From Flavobacterium piscis (GTDB taxonomy: Bacteria; Bacteroidota; Bacteroidia; Flavobacteriales; Flavobacteriaceae), in assembly GCF_001686925.1 (NCBI RefSeq), contig NZ_LVEN01000001.1, positions 124,001 to 188,000 of the forward strand: DNA of 64,000 bases, given 5' to 3'. Of this stretch, positions 51,524 to 61,106 are shown piece by piece. Position numbers and translations under genes: made by a program. The notes beneath the pieces were generated by a model. It was not told the DNA's origin. It saw only the letters and a program-made list of their open reading frames with translations, and did not search any database. Each line of letters starts with the position of its first letter. The stretch's first letter is position 1.

Positions 51524-52282
51524 ATGTTAAAAACCTTCCTCTTATTCCTTATTGGTATGACTTCGATTTGTGCACAAAACACAATAAGTGATACAATTAC
51601 GGTACAAGATACTGTAACCAATTTAAAATTCAATTACAAACAATTAATCATTCCCGGGGTTCTTTTGGGATATGGATTTATTGGTCTTGAAAGTGATCAG
51701 CTTAAGAGCTACAATGCCGAAATTAAGAAAGAAGTAAATGAGGATATAGATCATAAAGTCTCTATTGATGATTTTTCCCAGTGGGCGCCTGCAGCTTCTG
51801 TTTACGCGCTTAATGCTTTTGGCGTAAAAGGGAAAAATAACCTAAAAGACCGCTCTATTATTTTGGCCAGTTCTTATTTGATGATGAGCGCTTCGGTATT
51901 TGCCCTTAAGAATATCACAAAAGTGGAAAGACCCGACGGATCCTCCAATAACTCCTTTCCTTCAGGGCACACGGCTACTGCTTTTGCGGGAGCCGAATTT
52001 ATGTATCAGGAATACAAGGACCAATCCATTTGGTACGGAATTGCAGCATATGCAGTAGCAACAGGAACGGGACTTTTTAGAATGTATAATGACAGGCACT
52101 GGCTTACAGATGTTGTTGCGGGAGCAGGTATAGGAATATTAAGTACAAAAGCGGCGTATTGGATATATCCTTATCTGCAGCATAAGGTCTTTAAATCCTC
52201 AAAAGAAAATAAAACCACATCGATGCTTATGCCTTTTTATAACGGAAAAGAACTGGGATGCAGTTTTGTAAGGCAATTTTAA
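51524..52282 (+). CDS. PAP2-family phosphatase
   Basis: This 252-residue protein has a signal-like hydrophobic start (LKTFLLFLIGMTSICAQ) followed by further hydrophobic stretches. The PAP2 signature is complete: KNITKVERPDGSSNNSFPSG (K-x6-RP) at about 133-152, PSGH with catalytic His, and FRMYNDRHWLTDVVAGAGIG (R-x5-H-x3-D) at about 187-206. Such enzymes dephosphorylate lipid phosphates (phosphatidic acid, undecaprenyl diphosphate, lipid A). It is convergent with the lipid kinase gene and is a paralogue of the protein at 59764-60528 on the other side of the cluster. Confidence 0.9.
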   Translation: MLKTFLLFLIGMTSICAQNTISDTITVQDTVTNLKFNYKQLIIPGVLLGYGFIGLESDQLKSYNAEIKKEVNEDIDHKVSIDDFSQWAPAASVYALNAFGVKGKNNLKDRSIILASSYLMMSASVFALKNITKVERPDGSSNNSFPSGHTATAFAGAEFMYQEYKDQSIWYGIAAYAVATGTGLFRMYNDRHWLTDVVAGAGIGILSTKAAYWIYPYLQHKVFKSSKENKTTSMLMPFYNGKELGCSFVRQF

Positions 52283-52365
52283 AGCAGTATATAATGTAGG
52301 GATCATAAAATTAATTCCATATAGATAGACAGATTAAAGTAAGTCTCTCTATGGAATTTATGTTT

Positions 52366-53250
52366 TTATAAATGAACAAGAACCTGCAAAGCGCCCGGAA
52401 GTATGCTTACTTTTATTTCATTTGTTTTTAAATTATACTGTTCTCCGTCAATTTGGGCATCAATGAAGATTTTGGAAGGCATTTCGATTTGAATATCTTT
52501 TACTAAACAGTGTTTTGCCTTTTCAAATTTTTCGATCGTGTTTCGAAGCACATGATAACCCAGCATAATTTTTTCAAAAAAGGACAATTTTGTAATAATA
52601 ACCATATCGAGTAAGCCGTCATGAAGACTTGCTTTAGGGGTCAGGCTCATGTTATAACCCATTTCGTTTGAGTTGGATATGAATAACATCAAAGGATCTG
52701 TTTCCAGAATCTGATCGTTAAAACGTACAATGGTTTTTTGCGGTTTAAATTCTAAGCTGGAAGACAATGCAGCCTTGATATAAGCGGGAAGTGTTCTTTT
52801 TCCTGCTCTTTCATATTTCTTGATAATCATGGCATCAATACCGATACCCATATTGCTGAAAAAGTATTTGTGATTCAGCTGTCCCACATCCATCGCTGCT
52901 GCATTTCCTTTTTTTATAATAGCAATTGCCCTGTCAAAATTTCTGGGAATGTTTAGGTTAGAGGCGAGTCCGTTACCTGAACCTACAGGAACAATTCCTA
53001 ACTTAATTGAAGTTCCCACAAGGCAGGAAGCTACTTCGTTGATGGTTCCGTCTCCGCCGCAAGCAATGATATAATCGGGATTTCGAGTAATAGCCGCTTT
53101 TGTGAGTGCTATGGCATGCTTTTTTTGGTTGGTATAATCAACTTGAATTTTATATTCCTCTTTAGAAAATTGATTCAAAAGATAGGAAGCAGACAAATTA
53201 TGTTTTCCACTTCCCGATATAGGATTGATTATAAAATGAATGTAAATCAT
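52366..53250 (-). CDS. Diacylglycerol/lipid kinase (DagK-like)
   Basis: This 294-residue protein has the diacylglycerol-kinase catalytic domain: HFIINPISGSGKHN at the start (phosphate loop), DYIIACGGDGTINEVASCLV (GGDGT nucleotide motif) at about 58-77, LGIVPVGSGNGLASNLNIPR at about 85-104, and a C-terminal beta-sandwich (LHDGLLDMVIITKLS, IDAQIDGEQYNLKTNEIKV). It transfers phosphate from ATP to diacylglycerol or related lipids. The start overlaps the stop of the LtaS-like gene by one base, so the two are translated together. Recycling of diacylglycerol released by that transferase is the likely job (inference). Confidence 0.92.
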   Translation of the reverse strand: MIYIHFIINPISGSGKHNLSASYLLNQFSKEEYKIQVDYTNQKKHAIALTKAAITRNPDYIIACGGDGTINEVASCLVGTSIKLGIVPVGSGNGLASNLNIPRNFDRAIAIIKKGNAAAMDVGQLNHKYFFSNMGIGIDAMIIKKYERAGKRTLPAYIKAALSSSLEFKPQKTIVRFNDQILETDPLMLFISNSNEMGYNMSLTPKASLHDGLLDMVIITKLSFFEKIMLGYHVLRNTIEKFEKAKHCLVKDIQIEMPSKIFIDAQIDGEQYNLKTNEIKVSILPGALQVLVHL

Positions 53251-55208
53251 TATTTTAAAAGTTTATTGGTAAAAAGAAAATCGGCAGTCTGGTACCACGA
53301 AATTGTTTCTTCTAAAAAAGACTCGTCGATAGTAAGAGCTTTAAGATTATTGTCTTTTTTGTTCCATGAGTAAAAGGCCTGCTTTTTCTGGTCTGATAAA
53401 ATCATTACTTTTTCCTTTTTCATCAAAACCAGTTTGCGATAAGTTCCCATAAGAGCACGTTGTTCAAAACGGTTATCCAAAACATTTTTTCCAAAAAAAT
53501 CAGATTCATAATTCCAGTGAAACAAAGAAAAAAGGGTAGGCCAAAGGTCAATTTGCGAACACTGTTTGGCTATTTTTTGATTCTGATTTTCAGGGAAATT
53601 CACAATGAAGGCCGGAATATGGTAATTGGCAACATCTATTTCATCCTTTCCGGCGCTGCTGGCGCAATGGTCAGCAATGATTACAAAAACAGTATTCTTG
53701 AACCAGGATTTTGTTTTGGCTTTTTTGAATAATTCTTTCAAGGCAAAATCGGTGTATTTTACAGCTCCCTCGCGGCTTGTTCCCGATGGAATATCAATTT
53801 TTCCCGAGGGATAAGTAAAAGGCCTGTGATTGGATGTTGTCATTACAAAATTGAAAAATGGCTTTCCGGCTTTATATTGTAAATCTGCCACTTTTAGCAT
53901 TTTATTGAAAATGTCCTCGTCACAAATTCCCCATGCATTTTCAAACGTTACTTCGCTATCATTGATATTATTTCGGATCGTTTTAATTTCATCGCTTAAA
54001 ACACTTCCACGCCCACGATCATATATTGTAAAACCGTTTCCGCCAAAATAGGCATTCATATTATCAAAGTAGCCGTCTCCTCCATAGAAAAAATTACAAT
54101 CGTATTCTCGGGTTTTAAACACATTAGAAACCGTATAAAGATTTTGATTATTAGGTCTTTTAACGATGCTCTGGCCCGGAGTGGGAGGAATGCACAAAGT
54201 AACAGCTTCCATGCCTCTGACCGTTCTTGTTCCAGTGGCATATAAATCCTCAAAGAAGATACTTTTTTGGGCAAGGCTGTCCAGAAACGGAGTTATGTTT
54301 TCTTTGTTTCCGAACTCCATAAGAAAACTTCCGCTAAGGCTTTCGACCAAAATAAAAATAACATTTTTGTTTTTAAGGGAAGCGGCACTGTCTGTTATTT
54401 TTCTGTGAATGGAAGAACCACTTTTAAAATAAACAGCATTATCAGCTGCCAGTTTTTTTCTTATAACACCAAAAGCTTTGTCGTTATCAATTGAAGTATA
54501 GAAGTCCACATATTTCATCTGGTTATTCCTAAAAGCAGCAAAAAAGGAATAAATTCCTGATTTTGAAATTTCAGAATTATAGCGGTTGGAAGACCATTCC
54601 GCCTGATTATTGGTAATAAAGAAGCTAAAAAACAGAGCGACAATTATGGCTGAAGACAAAACCGAAAGTCTGGTTTTTAAAGTTGCTTTTGAAGTAAAAG
54701 TCGTTGTAAAGGCTCCTCTTTGATAAAAAAGAAACAGAAATGCTGCACTTAACAATAAAACGCCGCCAATTAGCAAAGGAAGCGGATACGACTGTTTGAT
54801 ATTGGCTACAACTTCATGTGTATAGATAAGATAATCAACGGCTATAAAATTAAATCGGGTTTTAAATTCATCCCAAAATGTCAATTCGGCAAAAAAAGTA
54901 AAGACAAGAACAAACACCGTGAGTGATGTGAAAAAATAAACAAGGACTTTATCTAAAATAGAGCCAATCCATTTATTGGGCATTAGGCTATAATAAAATA
55001 TGCTGCAGAGTGAAATGAAAACAACAGTGCCAAAATCAAAAAACAAACCTGTAAAGAATGTTCTTAAAAGAGTAATTAAATCCCACGAAACTTCATCATA
55101 TTGCCATATGAAAAAGGAAATTCTCAGCAACTGTGAAAGCATTAAAAACCAGATAATGAAATGAAACAGCAGTGAATACCTGCCGTATTTTGGGGATAAT
55201 TTATTCAT
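53250..55208 (-). CDS. LtaS-like membrane sulfatase-fold transferase
   Basis: This 652-residue protein has five N-terminal membrane segments (about 15-35, 45-70, 85-105, 130-150, 170-195) and an extracytoplasmic alkaline-phosphatase/sulfatase domain from about 265. NVIFILVESLSGSFLMEFGN holds the first metal Glu, ATGTRTVRGMEAVTL the nucleophile Thr, and FVIIADHCASS the metal Asp-His pair. This is the lipoteichoic-acid-synthase / phosphoglycerol (or phosphoethanolamine) transferase group. Members with WDEFKTRFNFIAVDYLIY are typical of Gram-negative Bacteroidota. Products with this fold use phospholipid donors and can release diacylglycerol, fitting the lipid kinase gene it overlaps by one base. 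Confidence 0.9.
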   Translation of the reverse strand: MNKLSPKYGRYSLLFHFIIWFLMLSQLLRISFFIWQYDEVSWDLITLLRTFFTGLFFDFGTVVFISLCSIFYYSLMPNKWIGSILDKVLVYFFTSLTVFVLVFTFFAELTFWDEFKTRFNFIAVDYLIYTHEVVANIKQSYPLPLLIGGVLLLSAAFLFLFYQRGAFTTTFTSKATLKTRLSVLSSAIIVALFFSFFITNNQAEWSSNRYNSEISKSGIYSFFAAFRNNQMKYVDFYTSIDNDKAFGVIRKKLAADNAVYFKSGSSIHRKITDSAASLKNKNVIFILVESLSGSFLMEFGNKENITPFLDSLAQKSIFFEDLYATGTRTVRGMEAVTLCIPPTPGQSIVKRPNNQNLYTVSNVFKTREYDCNFFYGGDGYFDNMNAYFGGNGFTIYDRGRGSVLSDEIKTIRNNINDSEVTFENAWGICDEDIFNKMLKVADLQYKAGKPFFNFVMTTSNHRPFTYPSGKIDIPSGTSREGAVKYTDFALKELFKKAKTKSWFKNTVFVIIADHCASSAGKDEIDVANYHIPAFIVNFPENQNQKIAKQCSQIDLWPTLFSLFHWNYESDFFGKNVLDNRFEQRALMGTYRKLVLMKKEKVMILSDQKKQAFYSWNKKDNNLKALTIDESFLEETISWYQTADFLFTNKLLK

Positions 55209-55283
55209 GTTTTTATACTATTAAAAGGCAAATTTTATAACCCAATTCTGAATTTATTTTGAATTTTGGTTTTTATTGGGAAA

Positions 55284-57695
55284 TCAGAATTTATAACTGT
55301 AGCCAAAGCGAACTACCTGTGTCTCATAATAATCCCTGCTGGTGTAGCGGAAACCCTCACCCTGAATTTCTTTTTTGATGACCAGCGTATTGAAGATGTC
55401 GGTGGCATTTAAAAATACTTCGCCTTTTCCTTTCTGCACCATCTTTTTTACACCGAGATCTGTAGAAAAGCGGGAGCCGATTTTCCCTTGTGGAATAATA
55501 TCGGGTGCCAGGTAAACCATTGAAACCTGTCCGGTAAGAGTTTTGCTCAAATGAAAAGTATTGTTCCATTTTACATTTCCCGAAGTTGCTTCCCGCAGAC
55601 TTGCGCTGTAAGTTGACGCAACGGGATATAAATTGGTTACCGTAAAAGCGTCAATGGTATTTTTATATAAATTACCATTCAGATTAAAAGAATACCAGGA
55701 ATTGACTTCTTTGGCAAAGACAAGCTCAATGCCAAAAGAAGAACTTTCCATAGCATTTTGGAACACATTATAAATGATTGGGCTGCCGGGAACCGTTGTT
55801 GCAATTCGGGTAATGGTACCGTTTACCACCCTGTAATAAAGTGAACCTAAAAAATAGCCCTTCTTAAAATCGGTTTTATACCCCACTTCAAAGGCAGTTG
55901 TGTACTGGGGACGAAGGGCAGGATTTCCTACTTTAATAATTTCAGCATCATCGTATTTTGGAAAAATACGAATATCGACTTCGTTGGGCCTGTCAACGCG
56001 GCGGTTGTAAAAAGCGGTAAATTTATTTTGATCATCTATTTTGTAGGCAAGCTTAACACTCGGAAAAGGTTCTGTATAATTGTAACCGTCACTTTTATAA
56101 GTAGGATGGTTGGGATTGACCTCATACTTTAGCTGTACATATTCATAACGCAGTCCCAGCTCCGCTTCAATTTTTTCTGTTTCATAAATATAGTTTCCAT
56201 AAACAGCAGGTATGATTTCTTTATAAGTGGCCCAACCACCTGCATTGGCATCGATAGGGGAGTTTTCGCCAGGGAAAAACTGCATATTGGTTGGGATTTC
56301 CCGATTTCTAAATTTAATTCCCGTTTCAAAACGACCGTATTTTAAAGGCTGGACATAATCCAAATTCAGATCGATTACCTTTTCATCTGACAATAACTTA
56401 AAAGCATCTTTTCCCGCAGAGGCCGGCAGAATATTATCAAAGAAATATTTTTCATCTTCCTGATGGTACGTGTAATTAATTCCCGCATTTAATTTTCGTC
56501 CAGCTTGTCTAAATTTATGCTGGTAAGAAGCGCTCGCCATCACAGTTGTCTTAAGCTCATCTTCGAGAAATTGCCACAAACGTAAACGCTGAGAATAATC
56601 GGAATTAAAAAAAGGCTCGTCTCCGTGATCGATAATTTTTTCGCTTCCAAATAATCCGGAAAATGAAAAAGTATTCTGGTCGTTATAATTCCAGTCGATT
56701 CCGGTTTTAATAGTGGTAAAATGCGTGTCGCGATTTCGCTTGGTTTGCTGGTTGATTATCGTTCCGTCATCATAGGTTCTGGTTACAAACTCATTTTTGT
56801 TCAGGGTTTCGGTATACAGATAATCAGCTTGTAAATAAGTGTTTACTTTATTTTTTCTGTAATTTAAAGACAGGCTCGGATTGATTTTAGGGGTCATGTG
56901 ATATTGATCCCTGATAGTGGGAAGATTTGCCTTGCGCTGCCATAATGCGCCATAACCCGAACTGATTGCTATTTTACCATTCAGGCCATCCTGCTTATTT
57001 TTTTTATAAATGATATTGATGATTCCGGCATTTCCGTTTGCGTCATATTTAGAAGAGGGATTATTGATGATTTCAATTTTCTCGATGGCTGAAGCTGGAA
57101 TATTATCCAGTCCCGACTGGTTTCCAAATCCTGTGAGCGCGGTTTGTTTGCCGTCAATTAAAATGGTTACTTTATCATTTCCCCTTAACTGCACTTTTCC
57201 ATTCTGAACCGTAACCCCCGGGAGGCTCTGCATGGACTGCAGAACTGAGCCTCCGCTTTGGGCAATATTATCAGCGACTGCAAACACTTTTTTATCCATT
57301 GTTACAGGATTTTTTTGCGTGTCTGAACTCACAATGACCTCAGATAAAGTGTTGATGTCTTCTTCCATTTCTGTAGCTCCAAGATCCAGATAATCAGAAA
57401 GGCTTCCAACAAATACAGGTTGAGATTTTGTTTTAAAACCAATTGAAGTTAACTCCAGCGTATAATTTCCTGAATTGACTCCTGTTATAGTAAAGCGCCC
57501 GTCTTCGGTGCTAACAGTCCCGAAGAAAATTTTAGGATCTTTTGAAGATTTTAAAATAACGTTGGCGTAAGGTATCGCAACTTTGGATTTACTATCGGTA
57601 ATAATTCCCGAAAGAATTACAGTTTTTTTCTGGGCAGATAATTGCATTACGGCTATCAGCAGAAAAGAGAAGAGCAGTAGTGTTTTTGATTTCAT
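55284..57695 (-). CDS. TonB-dependent outer-membrane receptor
   Basis: This 803-residue protein has a signal peptide (TLLLFSFLLIAVMQLSAQ), a CarboxypepD_reg-like domain (about 27-105, ending NYTLELTSIGFKTKSQPVF), a plug domain (about 125-225; SVLQSMQSLPGVTVQNGKVQ, VTILIDGKQTALTGFG) and a beta-barrel to the C-terminal aromatic FGYSYKF. It belongs to the outer_membrane_beta_barrel_3-like group found in flavobacteria rather than to classical SusC. The substrate is not evident. It lies between the kinase/regulator pair and the LtaS-like gene (gaps 64 and 75 bp) and is probably expressed with them. Confidence 0.9.
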   Translation of the reverse strand: MKSKTLLLFSFLLIAVMQLSAQKKTVILSGIITDSKSKVAIPYANVILKSSKDPKIFFGTVSTEDGRFTITGVNSGNYTLELTSIGFKTKSQPVFVGSLSDYLDLGATEMEEDINTLSEVIVSSDTQKNPVTMDKKVFAVADNIAQSGGSVLQSMQSLPGVTVQNGKVQLRGNDKVTILIDGKQTALTGFGNQSGLDNIPASAIEKIEIINNPSSKYDANGNAGIINIIYKKNKQDGLNGKIAISSGYGALWQRKANLPTIRDQYHMTPKINPSLSLNYRKNKVNTYLQADYLYTETLNKNEFVTRTYDDGTIINQQTKRNRDTHFTTIKTGIDWNYNDQNTFSFSGLFGSEKIIDHGDEPFFNSDYSQRLRLWQFLEDELKTTVMASASYQHKFRQAGRKLNAGINYTYHQEDEKYFFDNILPASAGKDAFKLLSDEKVIDLNLDYVQPLKYGRFETGIKFRNREIPTNMQFFPGENSPIDANAGGWATYKEIIPAVYGNYIYETEKIEAELGLRYEYVQLKYEVNPNHPTYKSDGYNYTEPFPSVKLAYKIDDQNKFTAFYNRRVDRPNEVDIRIFPKYDDAEIIKVGNPALRPQYTTAFEVGYKTDFKKGYFLGSLYYRVVNGTITRIATTVPGSPIIYNVFQNAMESSSFGIELVFAKEVNSWYSFNLNGNLYKNTIDAFTVTNLYPVASTYSASLREATSGNVKWNNTFHLSKTLTGQVSMVYLAPDIIPQGKIGSRFSTDLGVKKMVQKGKGEVFLNATDIFNTLVIKKEIQGEGFRYTSRDYYETQVVRFGYSYKF

Positions 57696-57759
57696 TTGTA
57701 CTATTTAAAAAAAGAATAGTACAAAGCTCATAGGTGATTCTGTAGGAAGTTTGAATTTT

Positions 57760-59025
57760 CTAAAAAATCACCTCAAAAGTATGCAGATTTTCAGTAAAAG
57801 AATAACGGATTTCCCACCGGTTAATTTCGCAGATTTTTTTGATAATAGCCAGTCCCAGCCCATTTCCCTGAGACGACGGATTTACTTTTGAAAAACGGTT
57901 AAAGATGCTCTGCGCTCCCAAAGGTGTTTCCTGACCGGTATTGACAAATTTGAGGGAATTGTTTTCTATGATAATATCAATTACGCCATTTTTTATATTG
58001 TGGCGAATGGCATTTAGAAATAAATTATTCAGCAGCACTTCTGTCAGTGCCGTATTTCCTTTTGTTCTTAGAATATTTTTAAAATGCGTATTGATTTTTA
58101 CATTTTTGGCTTGTGCCTGTTCAATAAAGAAATCAAGATTTTTATCAATATATTCATTTAAAATAATGGCTTCCTGTTCCAGATAAATTTCATTATCAAT
58201 TTTAGAGAGTAACAGCAGGTTTTTATTGAGTCTGCTGAGTCTAGAGACATCTTTGTTCAAAGATCCCACTAATTCGGATTGTTCGCGGGTTAAGTCCAAT
58301 TGCTGGAGCGTGTCAATTTTAGTCTGAAATAAAGCTAAAGGTGTTTGAAGTTCATGAGCTGCATTTTCTACAAATTCTCTCTGGCTTTTATAAATAACAG
58401 TGTTTTTTTCTATTAAGCGCTCCAGGCTTTTATTAAGCCTGTCAAATTCATCAATATCTGTTGCAATAAATTCAGGCGAATTGTTTTTATCAATTTCAAA
58501 CTCCTCAATCTGGCCCAGTGTATTGTAAAAAGGCTTCCAGATTTGTGCAGCCGATTTTTTGGATATCCAGATAATCCCTGTCAGCAGGATAATGATGATA
58601 AAAAGAAACATGAAAGCAACGCTGATCACCATTCCTTCCATTTCTACCAGATTGCGCTTTTCGATATAAGTATACTTTTTTCCGTTTATTTCTACCGGGG
58701 CATAAAGTATGCGAAAAGGCTCTTTTTCATTGGCCATGGCCTCAAAAATCATCTCACCGACGATGGAATCTTTTCTCACGCCCATATCGGGCACAATAGT
58801 AACATTATGATTGTATTTGTTCCATGCCGCAATATCAGCAGCTTTATAATTGCTATGGCTTTCCTTTACAAAAGCCCCTTTATGAAAAAGCAGTACTTCA
58901 TCTGTTTCATAAATATAGAGCCATTGGCAGGTATAATAAAATACCGGTGCCGCTATTAAAAGTATAACAACAGCATAAATAAGAAAACTGTTGGTGGTTT
59001 TAAGAAGTAGTTTTTTATTGCTCAT
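57760..59025 (-). CDS. Sensor histidine kinase
   Basis: This 421-residue membrane kinase has an N-terminal membrane segment (about 12-35) and a second at about 135-160, flanking a periplasmic sensor of about 95 residues. A cytoplasmic linker is followed by HisKA with EFVENAAHELQTPLALFQTK (phosphoacceptor His about 226) and HATPase_c with LLNNLFLNAIRHNI (N-box) and GNGLGLAIIKK (G2). It overlaps the upstream response-regulator gene by 11 bp. The arrangement and order match OmpR/EnvZ-type pairs. It is likely the sensor for envelope-lipid or metal stress in this cluster (inference). Confidence 0.93.
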   Translation of the reverse strand: MSNKKLLLKTTNSFLIYAVVILLIAAPVFYYTCQWLYIYETDEVLLFHKGAFVKESHSNYKAADIAAWNKYNHNVTIVPDMGVRKDSIVGEMIFEAMANEKEPFRILYAPVEINGKKYTYIEKRNLVEMEGMVISVAFMFLFIIIILLTGIIWISKKSAAQIWKPFYNTLGQIEEFEIDKNNSPEFIATDIDEFDRLNKSLERLIEKNTVIYKSQREFVENAAHELQTPLALFQTKIDTLQQLDLTREQSELVGSLNKDVSRLSRLNKNLLLLSKIDNEIYLEQEAIILNEYIDKNLDFFIEQAQAKNVKINTHFKNILRTKGNTALTEVLLNNLFLNAIRHNIKNGVIDIIIENNSLKFVNTGQETPLGAQSIFNRFSKVNPSSQGNGLGLAIIKKICEINRWEIRYSFTENLHTFEVIF

Positions 59026-59695
59026 TTTCCCATTTGTATCCCAGCCCGTACACCGTTTTTATATAATCGCCGCTGCCGGCGTGCGTTAGTTTCTTTTTAA
59101 GATTTTTAATATGGGCATATATAAAATCGTGATTATCGAGCATATCGGCCATATCACCGGATAAATGCTCTGCAATTGCCGATTTTGATAATACTTTATT
59201 CTCGTTGCCAATTAAAAACAAAAGTAAATCTAATTCTTTTTTGGTAAGATCCAGTTTTATATCATTTACAGCTACTGTTTTGGAGAAAATATCGACCGCA
59301 ATTTCATTAAAAATAACACTATTGCTTCCCTTAAAATTTTTACGGCGAATGAGCGCCTGCATGCGGACTAAAAGTTCAGCGAGATGAAAAGGCTTGGTCA
59401 GGTAATCATCGGCACCAAGATTAAATCCCTCCAGACGCGTTTCCAGGTTTTCTTTGGCTGAGATAATAATTACCCCTTCGGTTTTATTTTTGGCTTTTAG
59501 CTCTTTTAAGATATCAAAACCGTCACCATCAGGCAGCATAAGATCCAATAAGATACAATCATAATCATAACTGTCTATTTTGGTGAGTGCCAAATTATAG
59601 TTTTCGGCAGTTTCGCATTGAATGCCGTTTGTTTTAAAGTAGTCTTTGATGCTTTGCGCAATTTCGCGCTCATCTTCAATAATCAAAATTTTCAT
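59015..59695 (-). CDS. OmpR-family response regulator
   Basis: This 226-residue regulator has REC at about 1-115 (LIIEDEREIAQSIKDYFK, phosphoacceptor Asp in DCILLDLMLPDGDGFDIL, Thr/Ser in GVIIISAKEN, Lys in LTKPFHLAEL). A winged-helix output domain follows at about 128-222 (DLTKKELDLLLFLIGNENKV, HIKNLKKKLTHAG, IKTVYGLGYKW). It overlaps the kinase gene by 11 bp. It probably controls the surrounding envelope genes (TonB receptor, LtaS-like, lipid kinase, PAP2). Confidence 0.94.
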   Translation of the reverse strand: MKILIIEDEREIAQSIKDYFKTNGIQCETAENYNLALTKIDSYDYDCILLDLMLPDGDGFDILKELKAKNKTEGVIIISAKENLETRLEGFNLGADDYLTKPFHLAELLVRMQALIRRKNFKGSNSVIFNEIAVDIFSKTVAVNDIKLDLTKKELDLLLFLIGNENKVLSKSAIAEHLSGDMADMLDNHDFIYAHIKNLKKKLTHAGSGDYIKTVYGLGYKWENEQ

Positions 59696-59763
59696 GCTGC
59701 AATTTACAAATGAATTCTGAAGAAAAACTGAATAAAAGGACTCTTTATTGAAATTAAATCATC

Positions 59764-60528
59764 CTAAAATGTTTTAAAATAGCAGATTGTAAAATTCTTA
59801 CCATCATATGACGGGGATATAAAAGATGTCGATTTATTTTGTTCACCATGAAATAATTTCCTTGTAATATAGGGATTCATCCAGTAGGCAATTTTGGTAC
59901 TCAGAATTCCAATTCCGGCACCTGCAGCTACATCTGTAAGCCAGTGCCTGTTGTTGTACATTCGAAATATGCCAGTACCTGCAGCCACCGCATAACCCGC
60001 CACGCCGTACCATATAGATTTGTCTTTATATTCCTGATATAAAAATTCAGCGCCTGCAAAAGCGATAGCGGTATGACCAGAAGGAAATGAATTATTGGAA
60101 GATCCATCGGGCCGCTCTACATTGGTAATTGATTTCAAGGCAAAAACAGAACCGACAGTTATAATTGTTGAAGTTGCCAAAATTACAGAGCGGTCGCGCA
60201 TATTATTTTTTCCCTTGACCCCAAACGCATTAAGCGCATAAACAGAAACGGCAGGAACATATCTTGAAAAATCATCTATTGTAACTTTTTTATCAATGTC
60301 TTCTGTAAATTCGTCGCGTATCTGAAAATTGAAACTTTTTATCTGCCCGCTTTCAGCTCCCCAAAAACCATATCCTATCAAAACACCTGGAATGATAAGC
60401 TGTTTGTAATTGAAGGTGATGTTTTTAACCGTGTCATTTACTATAGAATCCTTTGGAACAGTATTTTGCCCTATGGTAAAGCACGCAAAAAGTAAGGAAA
60501 CAACTGAGAAAATAAATTTTTCCATCAT
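59764..60528 (-). CDS. PAP2-family phosphatase, paralogue
   Basis: This 254-residue protein has the same architecture as the one at 51524-52282: signal-like start (FIFSVVSLLFACFTIGQN), KSITNVERPDGSSNNSFPSG, PSGH and FRMYNNRHWLTDVAAGAGIG. The two share most residues from about 25 to 235, and the catalytic residues are all present here too. It is 68 bp upstream of the regulator gene on the same strand. The pair lies in inverted orientation around the 7.5 kb between them. Confidence 0.9.
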   Translation of the reverse strand: MMEKFIFSVVSLLFACFTIGQNTVPKDSIVNDTVKNITFNYKQLIIPGVLIGYGFWGAESGQIKSFNFQIRDEFTEDIDKKVTIDDFSRYVPAVSVYALNAFGVKGKNNMRDRSVILATSTIITVGSVFALKSITNVERPDGSSNNSFPSGHTAIAFAGAEFLYQEYKDKSIWYGVAGYAVAAGTGIFRMYNNRHWLTDVAAGAGIGILSTKIAYWMNPYITRKLFHGEQNKSTSFISPSYDGKNFTICYFKTF

Positions 60529-60671
60529 TTTTTTTAGTATATATCTTTAATAAAGTTACTACAATTTTAGATTATAAATATTCACTCCCGATGATGCTAT
60601 AAAAAAACATTAGTGGTAACGATTTTTTTATAGCATCAAATCCAGATGCATTAAAATTTTCTCTGGGTAGG

Positions 60672-61033
60672 TTAATTATTTGCACCACCACCGGTGTGAT
60701 CCCTTGCACGTTCATCTTCCTGAAGCTACTTATGGCCAAGCTGCCCGATTTCGAATTCCTTCTTTACTGGATTATCCTTTTGGGGCGCTTTGGTCTCAAA
60801 GGAATCATTTTGAGCCTCATTGCTCTTTTGGGTATCCATATCGGTTTGAGACTCCTTTGAAGGGGCATTCCCTGTAAGGTCCTTTTCTATGTCCTTGCCC
60901 GTTATGTCTTTGGGACCGCTTTGGGGTTCCTTATAAGGGTTCTGCGGGTCATAGGGGCTGGGTATTTTTGGCTTTGGTTTTTGGGTCTTTGATCGGGTTT
61001 TGGGAATTACGGTGGTCCTTGTGGTAATTTCTG
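60672..61033 (-). pseudogene. SPYDPQ-family small protein, copy D (start lost, early stop)
   Basis: The minus strand reads TVIPKTRSKTQKPKPKIPSP, YDPQNPYKEPQSGPKDITGK, KAPQKDNPVKKEFEIGQLGH and K, then a TAG. The following LQEDERARDHTGGGANN matches the end of the longer family form. The ATG seen in copies B and C is absent, and only an unrelated frame continues upstream into repeat R copy 9. Confidence 0.7.
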
Positions 61034-61106
61034 GTTGTATGGTAATTTTTTGTTTTATTTTTTTATTTAGAATATTGCTGTTGTTTTTTTTTTTTTGTTT
61101 TAATAT

